Source of the DNA: Brachynemurus nebulosus
Taxonomy: Eukaryota > Arthropoda > Insecta > Neuroptera > Myrmeleontidae
Direction: 5' to 3'
Assembly (NCBI GenBank): GCA_035578155.1
Contig: JAPWDM010000006.1
Location: 49,097,529 to 49,161,528, forward strand
Length of the DNA: 64,000 nucleotides
How positions within the stretch are numbered: position 1 is the stretch's first letter; each line of letters starts with the position of its first letter. Below are positions 61,089-64,000 of this stretch, in pieces. Under the pieces are notes generated by a model. That model did no database searches. It was not told the DNA's origin and saw only the letters and a list, made by a program, of their open reading frames with translations. A program made the translations under genes and the position numbers.

Positions 61089-61438
61089 CTAACGGTACAA
61101 CAGACGACAATTCATTGTTAAAATTTTATTTATTTAAATAAGTATTTTTACTTTTGCACATTATGATTATTAATTTATTGCTAACACATTAAAATAAACA
61201 ATATTTTAATGTTGTGAATTTGTTGATAAAAATGAATATTTTTTTAGCCATTATAAACATAAGAAATTAATATTGGTTATATTTAATTATTTTGGATTGT
61301 AATTTAACGTTTTCTTTTTTTTTTATTATTATTTTTTGTTTTGTTTTTGTGTTTTTTCCTAACTAAGGTGCGAATTTACCGACGGGAATGATCATTCGCT
61401 CGTGTTTGTAAATATTCGCTCGCATTCTCTTTCAATGT
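61089..61438. other. No gene recognised
   Basis: AT-rich spacer up to the hairpin end of the inverted arm. Confidence 0.4.
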
Positions 61439-61562
61439 TTTTAGCGAATTTTCAGAATGAAAATTCAGCTATTACAGCAGCTCTTATGGTAAGACCTAAG
61501 CCCGGGACTATGGCAGAAATTTGTTTTGGAGCCTCTAGAACTCGAAAATCTACTTCACTAAA

Positions 61563-61664
<102 letters not shown>

Positions 61665-63325
61665 TTATGTGTGTACGCGATAGCTGTCGAACGAAGCATT
61701 TAATTGTTACGAAATTTGGTAAAATCGTTAATTGTTCAAAACGCTTGGATAAGTTCGTTAGCCAGACACATCCGATGCCACAGACCGGATATTTTGGGCT
61801 TTAAAGTCTTTTTTTGTGTTTTTGATCAGAATTTAAAACTTTTTCAAAAATTTTATTACATTATCAAAATTTTCGTAAGAAGTTATATCAGAGAGCTTTT
61901 TATACTTTTCTTCTATATAACGTGGTTCTTAAGAAAAATCAAAAATAATCTCTTTTTAAAAGTCTCTTTTTATTTGTTATTTCACTCTACCTCGTTTGAT
62001 TTTTCTATTTAAGATATATTGTGTTTATAAATGTGTCTAAGGGTGTTTCGTCACTAGTTATTTCTATTACCTAAATATATGTCAGATTTCTTTAATTAAA
62101 CATTATGAATAATGTCTTAATAAATTTATAAAGTTATATTATAAATGTTAATCAATTAAACTGTACTATTTATTTGATTAAATAAACTTTTGACATATTT
62201 TTGTGTGGTGTTGAATGGCCCTTAGCTATTTGTAAACGAAGTACAAATTTTGATAATGTTAGTTTCTTGTTTTGTTTTTTTATAACAATCTGTCAAATGG
62301 AATCATTTTTAAATATATGCATATAATATGCATGCATGTATATAACCTAATTATAAATATTTTTGTTTTAACACATTATATTTATTATTTTGAAAATTTT
62401 CTTATTTAATTTTAAATAAGATGAACTAAATTAGAAAAAACTAATTGATGGTAAGGAAATTTTATAAAAAAAATATATATATTTGACAAGATTTTGATGA
62501 CATATAATTGGTATACTTTGGAATTAAAAACAAAGTACATGGGTACAATATAGTGTTTTTAACAGAAAATAAAGTTTTTGGAGCAACTAAACAGTGCCGG
62601 AACAACTAAATTAGCCATGTAGCAGGAGCCAGCAGTTGCGAGCCTCGCGCTTGTGTCCAAAAAAAACAATACAAATTCACACAACATGAGTTATTTAACA
62701 AAAAAAAAAAAAAAAATAGAAAAAAACGAATTTTGGCTCAACTTACATTTGAATGCTAAATCAAATCTACATAAGTGACATTTTTGACAAAAAAACACCA
62801 ATAAAATTATGTATCATTTAATTAAAAATAAATTTTAATCTTTCTTAAAATATTTTACATTGTTACACATATAATTTAATTTCCATTAATAATTGTTAAT
62901 GAATTAAATGAATTTTAACCTCTTTACACACGACAGTTAGCTATTCAAACATTTTTACATTTGTAATTAAGTGTTAATTCGTTGTTGAAAACATTCATCA
63001 CAAAAGATTGGAAATTTCTTTAGGTACTGTCAAGTAGATTGTTTGTCTACAATTTAATTGAAATACTCATAAAACAATCTAAAAAATAAAAAAATACATT
63101 AATTAATTATTAATTTTTTTGAAATATTTAACATCTTACCTGAATGGGGTTATAAGTTCCAAAATATGTTACAACCTTTCAAAATGTTGAACAATAATCC
63201 TATTTCAAATTTTAAATTTGTAATTCAATATCGACTAGATAAAATGTTTACAAATGAAAATGATTTCTACACACTAACTAAAAAAGTAATAGCCCATTTT
63301 CTGAACAAAGGAATAGACATTAAAG

Positions 63326-63607
63326 CATATATGTAATACTTCTATATGGCTAAAGCCTGTAAGTGGTAGGGTCACGGTAAGAGTGAAACAGAATAAGGGA
63401 CGTAATCTATTATGCGCAAGTGCGACGGTCCTGTCAAACTGCATGTATCCAATGAAAATGCACATATTTAATAATTTGAATCTTACATATGCGCATAAGG
63501 TACTATGTACTTACTGCTGAAGTGAAACAAACAGATCGTCGGTACTGTAGTATTTTCGCCTATTTCTTTATACGATTAGCTATATAGTAAGTAGTATTAC
63601 ATATATG
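63326..63607. mobile_element. 282-bp MITE with exact 8-bp duplication
   Basis: CATTAAAG at 63318-63325 is repeated at 63608-63615. The TIRs begin CATATATGTAATACT at both ends. The left arm (near 6515) lacks the segment, which confirms insertion after the arms were duplicated. The 8-bp duplication suggests the hAT or P group. Confidence 0.85.
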
Positions 63608-64000
63608 CATTAAAGTATCCATCGTATCCATTAAAGAGATTAAATATCAATTGTGTAGACAACCCAGCAGAGGGCAACAAGTTACAAACAACAAAGCAAA
63701 TTCCTCAAAGCGGCAAATTTAAATAATAAATAAATAATTATAATTTTTTGTTTAGTCTATTTAAGAAAATAATTAGTCAATTAAATAAGTGTTAATTTAT
63801 AATTTATTGAAGTAATAATTTTGATTACTAAAATCTAAATCTTTTTAACAATGATTTATTATTAAATAATCAATATATAGATATATAATACAATTAGAAA
63901 AAATGTTATAAAATTTTGTGAAAAGCACACAGCCAAGGTTACTTAACGGATTTCGACTAGTGAAGTGTCTATGAATAGAGCATCATATCAGGGGTGGCAC

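Overview
This is AT-rich nuclear DNA from an animal, most likely an insect. The evidence is an intact errantivirus-like (Ty3/gypsy) gag, a jockey-clade non-LTR retrotransposon, a DUF4780-type gag-like fragment, many short inverted-repeat DNA transposons of Tc1/mariner-pogo, piggyBac and hAT type, and long (TA)n microsatellites. I cannot name the species. I found no convincing host protein-coding exon, no functional rRNA or tRNA gene and no CRISPR array. Most short open frames here are chance frames in AT-rich or palindromic DNA.

Layout. 1-2586 holds the 5' half of a Ty3/gypsy element on the minus strand: LTR, tRNA-Ser-like primer site, intact 451-aa gag, and the protease start of pol, reached through a probable -1 frameshift. 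It sits in a (TA)n tract belonging to another repeat. 2655-8393 carries several copies of a block-(TA)n-block-hairpin repeat that resembles Helentron/DINE-1 elements. A copy at 5608-8393 has an inverted partner at 61439-64000, with the two arms lying about 53 kb apart. 10260-12225 is a 5'-truncated jockey element with a perfect 12-bp target-site duplication. 22200-23250 is a decayed retrotransposon gag-like fragment.

From 23 kb to 61 kb the sequence is mainly a graveyard of non-autonomous DNA transposons. Many can be delimited to the base by terminal inverted repeats (TIRs) and target duplications: TA at 23485-24393, 33303-34344, 48324-49706 and 55251-55775; TTAA at 3275-3870 and 36795-37687; TTAT at 57259-58189; 8-bp duplications at 60398-61080, 63326-63607 and (imperfect) 35728-35998. 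Only the 48324-49706 element keeps a recognisable transposase piece, a C-terminal zinc finger. A 1.9-kb inverted-repeat element (58281-60182) contains a nearly perfect 456-bp hairpin.

The sequences do not form a pathway. The history is layered insertion, and several insertions can be ordered by nesting. All element boundaries were read by eye; no alignment or database search was run.
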